Source of the DNA: Afipia sp.
GTDB lineage: Bacteria > Pseudomonadota > Alphaproteobacteria > Rhizobiales > Xanthobacteraceae
Length of the DNA: 47,823 bases
Direction of reading: 5' to 3'
Assembly (NCBI GenBank): GCA_017474385.1
Contig: JAFVHU010000112.1
Location: forward strand, 1 to 47,823
The stretch's first letter is position 1, and each line of letters starts with the position of its first letter. The position numbers and the translations under genes were made by a program. Shown here piece after piece: positions 1-10,831 of the stretch. The notes below the pieces were generated by a model. It made no database searches, was not told the origin of the DNA, and saw nothing but the letters and a program-made list of their open reading frames with translations.

Positions 1-1154
1 CGCCGATCCACCATCACCGCAATCAACACCACCGCGGTCATGAAGAAGGAGCGTTGCGTGGCAACCTCCGTGCCCGACAGCAGCAGATAGAACGCCGCGG
101 CAATCAGCGCCGCAACGGCCGACCATTTCTTGATCGGAAACGTCACGGTGAGCGCGGGGAACAGCGCCAACAGCGCGCGCACCGCGAAGAACACCACGCC
201 CGCCACCACCGCCATGTGATAGCCGGAAATCGACAGCACATGACCGAGTCCGGAAATGAACATGGCGTCATTGACCGGCGCGGAAATCGCGTCGCGCCGC
301 CCGGTGAGCAAAGCTGTCGCGATGGCGCGATTGTCGCCGCTGAGCACACTGCGAATCCGCGCGTCGATGGCATCGCGCATGCCCTGCATCGTGGCGGCAT
401 AGCGCAGATAGGTGCCGCCGCTGCGCGGCGCCTCGACGGTCTTGATCGCGCCCATGGCGAAGCCCGACGCGCCAATGCCTTGAAAATACATATCGCGTCC
501 GAAATCGTAGCTCCCCGGACGCAATGGCGAGAGCGGCGGCAGCAACCGCGCCTTCAACTCGACGAAGCTGCTGACGGCAGGCGCGGTCCCCTTTTTGACC
601 GACAGCCGCACGCGCTCGAGTTTGATCCCGCCGCGCGGCGACTCCATCTCTTCTACACGCAGCACAAAGCGATCGGTGCGCTCGCGCTCGTCACGGGTCT
701 CAACAAAACCCTTCATGGTCACGGAAAACATCGGGCGCGCCAGTACGCCATGGGCGACGCGCGCGGTCTTCAGTGCGGCTGTCGCAAAGCCTGCGGACAA
801 TGCGGCCAGCATCACCACCAAGGGAAAGATGCGGCTTCGTCGCGCGACGAATGCCGCGACACAGAACGCGAGCGCCGTCGCAGCGGCAACCGATGCCACG
901 GGCTCGCGGTCTGCCGCGAAGTAGATCGCAATCCCCGCGCCGAACGCGACCGGCACCCACGGGAGCAAACGGCCCGGTCCGGCTTCCGCCGCGACCCAGC
1001 TCCGGACCTTCCTCGTCAGAAATGCCGATACGCCTTCCGTGAGATCGGTGGCCCCGGCAGGCACGGCACTGCGCGGCGGCCAAGAAATAGCTCGACCGAT
1101 GGCCCGGCCCGCCCGGCCTTGGGATCGCTCCCGCTCCTCGCCCCCGCCCGCCAT
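1..1154 (-). CDS. comEC: ComEC/Rec2-family DNA uptake channel, N-terminal part (partial)
   Basis: Inner-membrane channel family that passes single-stranded DNA into the cytoplasm during transformation. The frame is open from the ATG at 1154-1152 to the window edge, about 384 residues, so the C-terminal part (including any metallo-beta-lactamase-like domain) lies outside. Visible are N-terminal hydrophobic segments, a soluble OB-fold-like stretch, and around residues 295-315 the family-typical motif FISGLGHVLSISGYHMA followed by further membrane helices (ATQRSFFMTAVVLIAVMV near the edge). The start was chosen for the GGAG six bases upstream (CCGGAGCAGCGCG-ATG). It lies downstream of glnS on the same strand, separated by a strong hairpin. 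Natural competence is not implied; in many alphaproteobacteria the gene persists without known transformation. Family assignment is firm, function in this organism is inferred. Confidence 0.9.
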   Translation of the reverse strand, partial: MAGGGEERERSQGRAGRAIGRAISWPPRSAVPAGATDLTEGVSAFLTRKVRSWVAAEAGPGRLLPWVPVAFGAGIAIYFAADREPVASVAAATALAFCVAAFVARRSRIFPLVVMLAALSAGFATAALKTARVAHGVLARPMFSVTMKGFVETRDERERTDRFVLRVEEMESPRGGIKLERVRLSVKKGTAPAVSSFVELKARLLPPLSPLRPGSYDFGRDMYFQGIGASGFAMGAIKTVEAPRSGGTYLRYAATMQGMRDAIDARIRSVLSGDNRAIATALLTGRRDAISAPVNDAMFISGLGHVLSISGYHMAVVAGVVFFAVRALLALFPALTVTFPIKKWSAVAALIAAAFYLLLSGTEVATQRSFFMTAVVLIAVMVDR

Positions 1155-1243
1155 CGCGCTGCTCCGGCATCGCTCCTGCAATGCTAGCGGAAGCGATCGG
1201 ACTGAACAGCGGAACGGATACGGAATACGCAGGACAATTGCGC

Positions 1244-1270
1244 CGCGAGCACCTGGCTTTGGTGCTCGCG
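1244..1270 (-). terminator. Hairpin downstream of glnS
   Basis: A perfect 10-bp stem (CGCGAGCACC / GGTGCTCGCG) with a 7-nt loop lies just after the glnS stop codon and before comEC. There is no clear U-run after it, so it may be a weak or factor-dependent terminator or an mRNA 3'-end stabiliser. Confidence 0.5.
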
Positions 1271-1286
1271 CTCACTGGATGAAGAC

Positions 1287-2957
<1,671 letters not shown>

Positions 2958-3173
2958 TTTTACCCTTTCAAGCTGGGCCCTATGTGCCAAATCCGGGAGG
3001 CCACGCCAAGTGCCGCCCGGAGCTGGCCAGACCGGGCTTTTGCGCTGGCGAGCTCCGCATCCGGGCACCGGGAAGCGTCTTAATTCCCCTGTAATTCGTG
3101 CTGAGACACTGTGCCGATGTTGTGATAAACGCCCCGCCGATAACCCTCCCCGAGATCGATCGAACCGCCTGAA
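2958..3173. promoter_or_regulatory. Divergent glnS/gltX upstream region
   Basis: 216 bp between the divergent starts of the two synthetase genes, which must hold promoters for both. I could not pick convincing -35/-10 pairs or a riboswitch/T-box-like structure. The gltX start has no good Shine-Dalgarno sequence (GAACCGCCTGAA before the ATG). Confidence 0.4.
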
Positions 3174-4598
3174 ATGACCGAAACTGTCGTTACCCGCTTT
3201 GCGCCATCCCCGACCGGCTTCCTCCACATCGGCGGCGCGCGCACCGCGCTGTTCAACTGGCTCTATGCGCGCAAGCGCGGCGGCAAGATGCTGCTGCGGA
3301 TTGAGGATACCGATCGCGAACGCTCGACCGATGCGGCCATCGAGGCCATTCTCGATGGACTGAAATGGCTCGGCATCGAATGGGACGACGAGACGGTCTA
3401 TCAGTTCACTCGCGCCGCACGGCATCGTGAAGTCGCCGAGCAGTTGCTGGCTGAAGGCAAGGCCTATCGTTGCTACGCGACCGCGGAGGAACTGACGCAG
3501 ATGCGCGAGGCCGCCAAGGCCGAGGGCCGTGCCATCCGCTACGACGGCCGCTGGCGTGACCGCGATCCGTCCGAGGCGCCGGCCGGCGCCAAGCCTGTGA
3601 TCCGGCTCCGCGCGCCCCAGACCGGCGAAACGGTGATCGAGGATCAGGTTCAGGGCCGCGTCGTCTGGCAGAACGAAAATCTCGACGACCTCGTGCTGCT
3701 GCGATCCGACGGCAACCCCACCTATATGCTCGCCGTGGTGGTGGACGATCATGATATGGCCGTCACCCATGTCATTCGCGGCGACGACCATCTGATCAAC
3801 GCGGCGCGCCAGAAACACATCTACGATGCGCTCGGCTGGACCGTTCCGGTGATGGCTCACATTCCGTTAATCCACGGTCCCGACGGATCGAAACTCTCCA
3901 AGCGGCACGGCGCGCTTGGCGTCGATGCGTACCGCGCCAAAGGCTATCTGCCGGAAGCGCTGCGGAACTATCTGGTGCGGCTCGGCTGGAGCCATGGCGA
4001 TCAGGAAGTTTTCTCCACCGAGGAGATGATCCAGGAATTCGATCTGCCGGCCATCGGTCGTTCCGCGGCGCGGTTCGATTTCGCCAAGCTCGAAAATCTC
4101 AACGGCCACTATATCCGCAATGCCGACGACAAGGCGCTGCTGGCGAGCTTCGAGGATGTGCTTCAGTTCATTCCCGAGGGCGCGGCCATCCAGGCCAAGC
4201 TGAACGACACGACCCGTGCTCAACTGCTGGCCGCCATGCCGGGCCTGAAAGAGCGCGCCAAGACGCTTCTCGAACTGGTCGACAGTTCCAATTTTATCTT
4301 CGCCGACCGCCCGCTCGAAATGGAGCCCAAGGCGGCTGCCGTGCTCACGCCCGAAACGCGCCAACTGATCGGGGAACTTCGTTCGGCACTGGAAGCGATC
4401 AATCCCTGGACCGCCGAAACCGCCGAGGCGGCCATGCGAACCTTTGCGGACGCAAAGAACCTCAAGCTCGGGGCAATCGCACAGCCTTTGCGTGTCGCGC
4501 TGACCGGGCGGACCACTTCCCCGGGGATTTTCGACGTTCTGGCGGTGCTGGGGCGGCAAACCTGCCTTGAACGCCTTCAGGATCAGGCCCTGGGATAA
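3174..4598 (+). CDS. gltX: Glutamate--tRNA ligase (GluRS)
   Basis: Class I synthetase attaching glutamate to tRNA-Glu (and, in non-discriminating forms, to tRNA-Gln). 474 residues, normal for the family. HIGH-type motif [17 protein letters not shown] at residues 9-25, KMSKS-type KLSKRHG near residue 240, then the helical anticodon-binding domain. Because GlnRS is encoded next door, this enzyme could be discriminating; sequence alone does not show this. It precedes gltA on the same strand with a 167-bp gap, so gltA probably has its own promoter. Confidence 0.96.
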   Translation: MTETVVTRFAPSPTGFLHIGGARTALFNWLYARKRGGKMLLRIEDTDRERSTDAAIEAILDGLKWLGIEWDDETVYQFTRAARHREVAEQLLAEGKAYRCYATAEELTQMREAAKAEGRAIRYDGRWRDRDPSEAPAGAKPVIRLRAPQTGETVIEDQVQGRVVWQNENLDDLVLLRSDGNPTYMLAVVVDDHDMAVTHVIRGDDHLINAARQKHIYDALGWTVPVMAHIPLIHGPDGSKLSKRHGALGVDAYRAKGYLPEALRNYLVRLGWSHGDQEVFSTEEMIQEFDLPAIGRSAARFDFAKLENLNGHYIRNADDKALLASFEDVLQFIPEGAAIQAKLNDTTRAQLLAAMPGLKERAKTLLELVDSSNFIFADRPLEMEPKAAAVLTPETRQLIGELRSALEAINPWTAETAEAAMRTFADAKNLKLGAIAQPLRVALTGRTTSPGIFDVLAVLGRQTCLERLQDQALG

Positions 4599-4765
4599 CA
4601 AACGCCAACGCAGGGCTGCCCAAACTTTAGGTGCGGCCTACCTATCTTGCAGCGCACACAGCAATAAGCTACCCATTCGGGCCACTCTTCTGGAATAAAG
4701 CGCCTAGGCCCCTATATGGCCGTAAGCGCCACTCGCCCTGAGCCACACTTACCGGGGACTTCACG

Positions 4766-6070
4766 ATGGATGCAAAGACCAACACCAAAAAAGCAACGCT
4801 GACGGTCGAGGGGAAGACCGTCGATTTCCCGGTTTTGTCCGGCACGGTCGGACCCGATGTCATCGACATCAGCAAGCTCTACGCGCAGACCGGGATGTTC
4901 ACCTACGACCCCGGCTTCACGTCGACCGGCAGTTGCGAATCCAAGATCACCTATATCGATGGCGACGAAGGCATCCTGCTGTATCGCGGCTATCCGATCG
5001 AACAGCTCGCCGAGAAGGGCGATTTCCTCGAAACCTGCTATCTGCTGCTGTACGGCGAGCTGCCGACCAAGGCCCAGAAGGAAGATTTCGACAACCGCGT
5101 GACCCGTCACACGATGGTCCACGAGCAGATGGCCCGCTTCTTCCAGGGCTTCCGCCGCGACGCGCATCCGATGGCCGTGATGGTTGCTTCTGTCGGCGCC
5201 CTCGCCGCCTTCTACAACGACTCCACCGACATCTCCGATCCGACGCAGCGCATGATTGCCTCGATGCGCATGATCGCGAAGATTCCGACGCTCGCCGCGA
5301 TGGCCTACAAGTACAACATCGGCCAGCCCTTCGTTTATCCGAAGAACTCGCTCGATTACGCCTCGAACTTCTTGCAGATGTGCTTCAGCGTGCCTTGTGA
5401 AGAGTACAAGGTAAATCCGGTGATGGCCGAAGCGCTGGACAAGATCTTCATTCTTCACGCCGACCACGAACAGAACGCATCGACCTCGACCGTGCGCATC
5501 GCCGGCTCGTCGGGTGCCAACCCGTTCGCCTGTATCGCCGCCGGCATCGCCTGCCTGTGGGGACCTGCGCACGGCGGCGCCAATGAAGCTGCGCTGCAAA
5601 TGCTGGCCGACATCGGCACCGTGGACAAGATTCCGGAATTCATCGCCAAGGTGAAGGACAAGAACAGCACCGTTCGCCTGATGGGCTTCGGTCACCGCGT
5701 GTACAAGAACTACGATCCGCGCGCGAAGATCATGCAGCAGATGTGTCACAAGGTGCTGGCGGAGACCGGCCACCAGAACGACCCGCTGCTTCACGTCGCC
5801 ATGGAACTCGAGAAGATCGCGCTGAGCGACGAATACTTCATCCAGCGCAAGCTGTATCCGAACGTCGACTTCTATTCGGGCATCACCCTGAAGGCGATGG
5901 GCTTCCCGACCTCGATGTTCACCGTGCTGTTCGCGGTCGCCCGCACCGTGGGCTGGATCAGCCAGTGGAGTGAGATGATTCAGGATCCGCAGCAGAAGAT
6001 TGGCCGTCCGCGCCAGCTCTACTCCGGCGCGACGTCCCGCGATTATGTCGGGATCGACAAGCGCAAGTAA
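4766..6070 (+). CDS. gltA: Citrate synthase
   Basis: Condenses acetyl-CoA and oxaloacetate to citrate, the entry step of the TCA cycle. 434 residues, the length of the type II (hexameric, NADH-regulated) Gram-negative enzyme. The N-terminal domain carries [18 protein letters not shown] and [18 protein letters not shown]. The catalytic residues are visible in AHGGANEA (His near 269), [14 protein letters not shown] (His near 308) and VDFYSG (Asp near 366). GGGGAC upstream of the ATG (GGGGACTTCACG-ATG) is the likely ribosome site. A strong bidirectional terminator separates it from the convergent lpxB. Confidence 0.97.
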   Translation: MDAKTNTKKATLTVEGKTVDFPVLSGTVGPDVIDISKLYAQTGMFTYDPGFTSTGSCESKITYIDGDEGILLYRGYPIEQLAEKGDFLETCYLLLYGELPTKAQKEDFDNRVTRHTMVHEQMARFFQGFRRDAHPMAVMVASVGALAAFYNDSTDISDPTQRMIASMRMIAKIPTLAAMAYKYNIGQPFVYPKNSLDYASNFLQMCFSVPCEEYKVNPVMAEALDKIFILHADHEQNASTSTVRIAGSSGANPFACIAAGIACLWGPAHGGANEAALQMLADIGTVDKIPEFIAKVKDKNSTVRLMGFGHRVYKNYDPRAKIMQQMCHKVLAETGHQNDPLLHVAMELEKIALSDEYFIQRKLYPNVDFYSGITLKAMGFPTSMFTVLFAVARTVGWISQWSEMIQDPQQKIGRPRQLYSGATSRDYVGIDKRK

Positions 6071-6090
6071 GCGCGACACCATACACAGTA

Positions 6091-6120
6091 AAAAGGCCGG
6101 TGCATCGCACCGGCCTTTTT
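6091..6120. terminator. Bidirectional intrinsic terminator gltA/lpxB
   Basis: Perfect stem AAAAAGGCCGGTG / CACCGGCCTTTTT around a small CATCG-type loop, placed between the convergent ends of gltA and lpxB. The A-run on one side and T-run on the other make it work in both directions. Confidence 0.93.
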
Positions 6121-6141
6121 CGTTGCAGCGATAACGAGACG

Positions 6142-7317
6142 TCAGCGTAGTATCGCGATGACGTTGTCCGCCGCAAGCTCGCTGGGCCGCTTGCCGCCCG
6201 TGGACATGATTTCTTCCAGCCGGGCGAACGCGTCCACCTGGCGTTGCCGCGCCGGGGTATCTTCAAGAACATCCCGCAATGCAGGCGCAAGATTCTCCGC
6301 CGTGAAATCCTGTTGCAGGAATTCCGGGATCACATTCTCTCCGAGAATGAGATTCGCCAGAATGATCGATGACGTCTGGATCACGCGGCGCGCGACGAAA
6401 GCTTCAAGCTCAGTGACGCGATAGGCCGTCACCATCGGCACACCCGCCAGCGCCAGTTCGAGCGTCACCGTCCCGGATTTCGCCAGCGCAGCGCGCGCCG
6501 TTCTGAAAGCAGCCTTCTTGTCGTCGTCGCTGACAACAATACGCGGCTGCACCGGCCAGTCCGCAGCGGCGGCGCGGACGCTCTCCAGCAAACCGGGCAC
6601 CGTCGGCAGCACTGGCTCGAACGCAATGCCTTGCGCGCGCAACAGGCGCAGCGTGTCGCCGAAGACCGCCATGTTGCGTTTGATCTCGCTGCGTCGGCTT
6701 CCCGGTAGCACCAAAAGCAACGGCGGCGGGGCCGACCGGCGCGCCAGTTCCTGCGCAGCCGGCCGCAACGTATCGAGTTCATTCAGCAGAGGATGGCCGA
6801 CATAGGTGCACGGCGGGCCGCCCAGCTTGCGGTGAACCTCGGGCTCGAACGGCAGAACGGCCAGAATCCGGTCGACATAAGCGCGCATTTTCCGCGCACG
6901 TCCCGGCCGCCACACCCACACCGTTGGCGAGACGTAATCAACAATCGGAATTGACGGATCTTGAGCGCGCACGCGACGGGCCACGCGATGAGTGAAATCC
7001 GGGCTGTCGATGATAACCAGAACGTCAGGCCGCTGTTTTAGGACTTCGTCCGTCGCCTCACGAATGCGGCGAAGGATCACCGGCAACCGCTTCGGGATGG
7101 CCATAAAACCAATGATCGCGAGTTCGTCGATCGGGACGACAGACATCATCCCCTGCTCGGCCATGTGACGACCGCCAACCCCGACGATGTTCGCTGCCGG
7201 CCCTAACCGCTCGCGCAAGGCCTTGATCAAGCCTGAACCGAGCCGGTCGCCGGATTCCTCAGCCGCGATCAGAAATATCGTCGGAGGCTTACGCGCATCA
7301 GCCCCGCCGGCGCTCAC
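6142..7317 (-). CDS. lpxB: Lipid-A-disaccharide synthase
   Basis: GT-B fold glycosyltransferase (family GT19) on the cytoplasmic side of the inner membrane. It joins UDP-2,3-diacylglucosamine and lipid X to make the lipid A disaccharide. 391 residues, normal length. Family features seen: AAEESGDRLGSGLIKALRE at the N-terminus, DSPDFTHRVARRVR, YVSPTVWVWRPGRARKM, and PGSRRSEIKRN. The start is GTG at 7317-7315, overlapping the lpxI stop as GTGA, which indicates translational coupling. Last gene of the lpx run; transcription ends at the hairpin before gltA. Confidence 0.96.
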   Translation of the reverse strand: MSAGGADARKPPTIFLIAAEESGDRLGSGLIKALRERLGPAANIVGVGGRHMAEQGMMSVVPIDELAIIGFMAIPKRLPVILRRIREATDEVLKQRPDVLVIIDSPDFTHRVARRVRAQDPSIPIVDYVSPTVWVWRPGRARKMRAYVDRILAVLPFEPEVHRKLGGPPCTYVGHPLLNELDTLRPAAQELARRSAPPPLLLVLPGSRRSEIKRNMAVFGDTLRLLRAQGIAFEPVLPTVPGLLESVRAAAADWPVQPRIVVSDDDKKAAFRTARAALAKSGTVTLELALAGVPMVTAYRVTELEAFVARRVIQTSSIILANLILGENVIPEFLQQDFTAENLAPALRDVLEDTPARQRQVDAFARLEEIMSTGGKRPSELAADNVIAILR

Positions 7318-8168
7318 AGCGGCAATCCCGTAACGAAGAGCCCGGCCTGATCGGCCTTCGCGATCATCACATCCGCCTCGGCGACGAGCGTGTGACCGGC
7401 AACGGTGCCGATGCCTGCCAGCCCGGCGGCAATGACACCCTCAATGGTCTTCGGACCGAGCGTCGGAAGATCAAAACGCAAATCCTGCTGTGCCTTGGGC
7501 ATTTTCACCAGCACGCCGCGTCCCGGTTTGGCGCGAATTCTTTTCTCCGCGCGCAGCCGCGTCACCCGCGCCAGAAGTCCGTCAGTGCCTTCGATATCTT
7601 CAACAGCCACCACGTGGCCGTCGATCACGACGACGCCCTGACCGACGTCGAAAGGACTGATCGCCCGCATCAGTTCACGCGCCTTGGCGATATCGGCGAT
7701 GGCCTCGGCATCGGGCACGCGGCGTGTGAGGCTGCCCTCAGGCATCAGAAGTTCGGGAGCAACATCCTTGATACCGACGACACGAATTCCATGGCGCTCG
7801 AAAATACGGCTGACGCCCGTCAGGAGATGATCGTCGCCGCCGCGCAGCGCCGCCGCAATCGCGGGAATGGCGCGCAGCGTGCCCCAGTCGAGACGGATTT
7901 CCGACAATGCCGGGCGCACCAATCCGCCAATGAAGACGATATCGCGGCAGCCTTCGGAGCGCATCAGGCGGGTCAGCCGGCCGACCTGACCGAGCGCGAC
8001 CCAGTGATGAGGATACTGCGCGACACGCTCGGGGTCACAGAATCCGCGGATCGCAAACAGAAACGGCGCGATCCCCCGCGCCCGCAGCAACTCCGCGACC
8101 GAAAACGGCAGCACACCGCTTCCCGCAACGATGCCGACTGTCGAGGACAATGCGGGAGCTGTCATCAT
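7314..8168 (-). CDS. lpxI: UDP-2,3-diacylglucosamine pyrophosphatase LpxI
   Basis: Hydrolyses UDP-2,3-diacylglucosamine to lipid X and UMP. It is the alphaproteobacterial replacement for LpxH and unrelated to it in sequence (DUF1009 family, first characterised in Caulobacter). About 284 residues. Features: N-terminal VGIVAGSGVLPF, then GLVRPALSEIRLDW, DDHLL, and the C-terminal family region VLVKMPKAQQDLRFDLPTLG and LAGIGTVAGHTLVAEADV. Placement between lpxA and lpxB fits the pathway gap. Two consecutive ATGs (8168 and 8165) overlap the lpxA stop (ATGATGA); either could be used. The longer in-frame extension lies inside lpxA and is not needed. Confidence 0.93.
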   Translation of the reverse strand: MMTAPALSSTVGIVAGSGVLPFSVAELLRARGIAPFLFAIRGFCDPERVAQYPHHWVALGQVGRLTRLMRSEGCRDIVFIGGLVRPALSEIRLDWGTLRAIPAIAAALRGGDDHLLTGVSRIFERHGIRVVGIKDVAPELLMPEGSLTRRVPDAEAIADIAKARELMRAISPFDVGQGVVVIDGHVVAVEDIEGTDGLLARVTRLRAEKRIRAKPGRGVLVKMPKAQQDLRFDLPTLGPKTIEGVIAAGLAGIGTVAGHTLVAEADVMIAKADQAGLFVTGLPL

Positions 8169-8995
8169 CGGTTTTCGAGGTGAGCGCGCTCGGAGGGCTT
8201 GTTGGGATTGTTGTGCGCCATGCAAAGAGGCCGGTTGTCCCCCGCATCGATAAACGTCAAAATTTCCGAGATTGCAGGATCAGCACTCGCCATCGGCCGC
8301 AAAGCTTCAAGCCGCTCGGCGAAAATGCCGCCGCCGTGGAAAAGCTGCTGGTAGAAGTCCCGCACGACTTTCAGGCGAGAGCGTGTGAAACCGCGACGGC
8401 GCATGCCGACGACATTCATGCCTTCGAGATGCGCGAACTGGCCGCTCGCAAGTCCGTATGGAATGACGTCGTGACGCAGACCGGAGACACCGCCGATCAT
8501 GGCCTGATGCCCGATCCGGACGAACTGATGGGCCGCCGACAGGCCGCCGAAATAAACAAAATCGCCGATCTCGCAATGACCGCCCAGCGTCGCGCTGTTG
8601 GCGAAGATCACATTGTCTCCGACAAGACAGTCGTGGCCGATATGGGAATACGCCATGAAGAAACCGCGCTTGCCGACGCGCGTCTTGCCGCCGCCTTTGA
8701 CGGTGCCGACATTCATGGTCGCGCTCTCGCGGATGATGCAGCCCTCCCCGATGTCGAGCGTCGTCGGTTCGCCGCGATAGCCGAGATCCTGCGGCGCCAT
8801 TCCGAGCGACGCGAATGGAAAGACCGTGCAGCCGGCACCGAGCGTGGTGTGGCCGCTGACGTTGACATGAGCGTGCAGCTTGCAGTCCGGGCCGATCGTC
8901 ACGTTCGATCCCACGATGCAGTAAGGCCCGATCGAGACACCGTCGCCGATCACGGCTCCGTCCTCAATTCGCGCCGTTGGATCGATCTTGCTCAT
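8165..8995 (-). CDS. lpxA: Acyl-ACP--UDP-N-acetylglucosamine O-acyltransferase
   Basis: First step of lipid A synthesis: transfers a 3-hydroxyacyl chain from ACP to UDP-GlcNAc. 276 residues. The N-terminal two thirds are left-handed beta-helix hexapeptide repeats (for example IGDGVSIGPYCIVGSNVTIG), followed by the helical C-terminal domain. The catalytic histidine lies in NSATLGGH, and the following GGLSAAHQFVRIG matches the family. A strong ribosome site (GAGGGG, 3-4 bases before the ATG) marks the start. Separated by 148 bp from fabZ, so it may have an extra promoter, but the strand and pathway are shared. Confidence 0.96.
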   Translation of the reverse strand: MSKIDPTARIEDGAVIGDGVSIGPYCIVGSNVTIGPDCKLHAHVNVSGHTTLGAGCTVFPFASLGMAPQDLGYRGEPTTLDIGEGCIIRESATMNVGTVKGGGKTRVGKRGFFMAYSHIGHDCLVGDNVIFANSATLGGHCEIGDFVYFGGLSAAHQFVRIGHQAMIGGVSGLRHDVIPYGLASGQFAHLEGMNVVGMRRRGFTRSRLKVVRDFYQQLFHGGGIFAERLEALRPMASADPAISEILTFIDAGDNRPLCMAHNNPNKPSERAHLENR

Positions 8996-9143
8996 CAGCC
9001 CCTCTTGTCAACATACCTTTCGCTCAGCCGAAAACCGGACCGCGCAGACGATACGACACTTTTATAACGAACCCGATCCGCCATCCCGGATGAAAGATGG
9101 CGCGGTCATGGTCATGAATTGTTACGCATGATGACAAGGCACG
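8996..9143 (-). other. lpxA-fabZ intergenic region
   Basis: 148 bp inside an otherwise tight gene run. On the minus strand it holds an imperfect hairpin (CGCCATC / GATGGCG) and an AT-rich GTTATAAAAG stretch that could be a -10 region for lpxA. It also contains CCGAAAACCGG, the core of a palindromic repeat seen intact between nuoK and nuoL, so it may hold a degraded copy. Confidence 0.35.
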
Positions 9144-9602
9144 TCAGTCGGCCAGCATCGCACCGACGTCGGCCTGGGCGACGATCTCACCGTTGACCTT
9201 GGCGTCGCCGTGAAACCACCACATGTCCCGCCGCCGCGTAACCAGCTTCATATGATAATGGATGATGTCGCCCGGCTTTGTCGGCTTGCGAAATTTGCAC
9301 TTGTCGATGGTCAGGAAATAGACGGCCGTCGGACGGTCGGTCTCGGTCGACAGCATGCCGATCACGCCAGCGGTCTGCGCCATGCCTTCGATCATCAGCA
9401 CGCCCGGATAGATCGGGCGGCCGGGGAAATGCCCCAGGAATTGCGGTTCGTTGGCGGAGACGTTCTTGATGCCGATGCCGCTGAAGTCCTTGCGAATGTC
9501 GATCACCCGGTCGATCAGCAGCATGGGATAGCGATGCGGCAGCGTTTTCAGAATCTGCCCGATGTCCACGGCCTCGATGGTGATTGGTGCCTGCTCGTCC
9601 AT
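9144..9602 (-). CDS. fabZ: 3-hydroxyacyl-ACP dehydratase FabZ
   Basis: Hot-dog fold dehydratase of the type II fatty acid cycle; converts 3-hydroxyacyl-ACP to trans-2-enoyl-ACP and so competes with LpxA/LpxD for hydroxyacyl-ACP. 152 residues. The catalytic histidine is in [13 protein letters not shown] and the catalytic glutamate in [25 protein letters not shown] is also typical. Its ATG overlaps the lpxD stop by one base (TAATG), showing tight coupling within the lpx operon. Confidence 0.97.
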   Translation of the reverse strand: MDEQAPITIEAVDIGQILKTLPHRYPMLLIDRVIDIRKDFSGIGIKNVSANEPQFLGHFPGRPIYPGVLMIEGMAQTAGVIGMLSTETDRPTAVYFLTIDKCKFRKPTKPGDIIHYHMKLVTRRRDMWWFHGDAKVNGEIVAQADVGAMLAD

Positions 9603-10687
9603 TATGTCTGTTCCCCGTCGCCCGAACCGGACGGCTTCGATTTCGATTTCCCGCTGCCTTCCCTGCCGAGGCGCTCCACCTCAAACAGCTCGCGAAAGAA
9701 CTGCTTGATCGGCTTGGCCGGCGAACCGCCCCAGCGCGCGCCCGGCGGGACGTCTCCGAGTACACTGCTTCGTGCTGCAATCTGCGCGCCGTAGCCGATG
9801 GTCGCATGATCGCTCACGCCGGTTCTCGCCCCGAGGACGACGCCATCACCGAGCGTTGTACTGCCCGCGATTCCGCTTTGGCTGACGACGATGCAATTCC
9901 GCCCGATGGTCACGTTGTGACCGATCTGGACAAGGTTGTCGATCTTGCTGCCCTCGCCGATCACGGTGTCATTGAGCGCGCCGCGGTCGATGGTGCAGCC
10001 CGCGCCGATCTCGACCCCGTTCTGGATGATAACCCGCCCGGCCTGCGGCACCTTCAGATGGCCCTTCGCACCCATCAGGTATCCAAACCCGTCCTGGCCG
10101 ATCCGGCAGCCTGGATGGATGATGACCTCGTTCCCGATCAGCGCGCAAAGAACCGACGCGTTCGGGCCGATATTGCAATCCCGGCCGATCCGGACCCCCG
10201 CCCCGATCACCGCGCCTGACCCGATCACGGTTCCCGATCCGATTTCGACGTCAGGTCCGATCACGGCCAGCGGATCGACCACCACGTCGTCCTCGAGATA
10301 CGCCGAGGGATGCACCACGGCGCCCGCCGCGACCCCGCTGTTGTCGAACCACGAGGCAGGCCGCAACGTATCGGGATAGAGGGCGCGCATCGCCGTGACG
10401 AAGGCCTTGTAAGGCTCCGCGACGCGCAGAACCGCGACATGCGGGGGAACGCTGCCCTCCAGGCGCTCGTTCACCAGACACGCGCCGGCGTGCGTCTGCT
10501 CAAGTTGTCCGGCGTACTTCTTGTTTTCGCAGAACGTCAGGTGACCGGGGCCGGCACGATCGAGCGACGCCGCTCCCGCAATGACCTTATCAGCACGCGA
10601 TTGGTCGGCGATTTGGGCTCCGGTCAACGCGGCAAGGTCTGCCAGCGTCACCGGTGAAGGACGTTTAAAGAATGTCCTCTGCGTCAT
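9602..10687 (-). CDS. lpxD: UDP-3-O-acylglucosamine N-acyltransferase
   Basis: Third step of lipid A synthesis: adds the second 3-hydroxyacyl chain to UDP-3-O-acyl-glucosamine. 361 residues. An N-terminal uridine-binding domain (about residues 1-110) is followed by a long hexapeptide-repeat beta-helix. The catalytic histidine is in [14 protein letters not shown], and the C-terminus is a short charged tail rich in Ser/Lys/Gly. Directly upstream of fabZ and downstream of bamA. No skp/ompH-like gene lies between bamA and lpxD, unlike the enterobacterial order. Confidence 0.96.
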   Translation of the reverse strand: MTQRTFFKRPSPVTLADLAALTGAQIADQSRADKVIAGAASLDRAGPGHLTFCENKKYAGQLEQTHAGACLVNERLEGSVPPHVAVLRVAEPYKAFVTAMRALYPDTLRPASWFDNSGVAAGAVVHPSAYLEDDVVVDPLAVIGPDVEIGSGTVIGSGAVIGAGVRIGRDCNIGPNASVLCALIGNEVIIHPGCRIGQDGFGYLMGAKGHLKVPQAGRVIIQNGVEIGAGCTIDRGALNDTVIGEGSKIDNLVQIGHNVTIGRNCIVVSQSGIAGSTTLGDGVVLGARTGVSDHATIGYGAQIAARSSVLGDVPPGARWGGSPAKPIKQFFRELFEVERLGREGSGKSKSKPSGSGDGEQT

Positions 10688-10772
10688 TCCATCCGCCGCG
10701 GTCAGGGAAATGCACTTTCCCGCGACTCGAACTCCGGACCGCAGAAGGAAAATGCCTGTAACAAAACAGTCG

Positions 10773-10804
10773 AGCGGGTCCCAGCCGGATGGCTGGAACC
10801 CGCT
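10773..10804 (-). terminator. Hairpin between bamA and lpxD
   Basis: A 14-bp stem (AGCGGGTCCCAGCC / GGCTGGAACCCGCT, with one or two G-U-type pairs depending on strand) around GGAT, 28 bases after the bamA stop. Only a short TGTTTTG follows on the minus strand, so it is more likely a partial terminator or mRNA-processing/stability hairpin than a full stop. Confidence 0.55.
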
Positions 10805-10831
10805 ATTTCGAAGTGCGAGCTCTTTATGAGC

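Noticed and set aside
2958-3860. In-frame extension of glnS by 300 residues upstream
   Set aside because: The extension is antisense to gltX, has no GlnRS-like or other recognisable content, and a normal GlnRS N-terminus exists at 2957.
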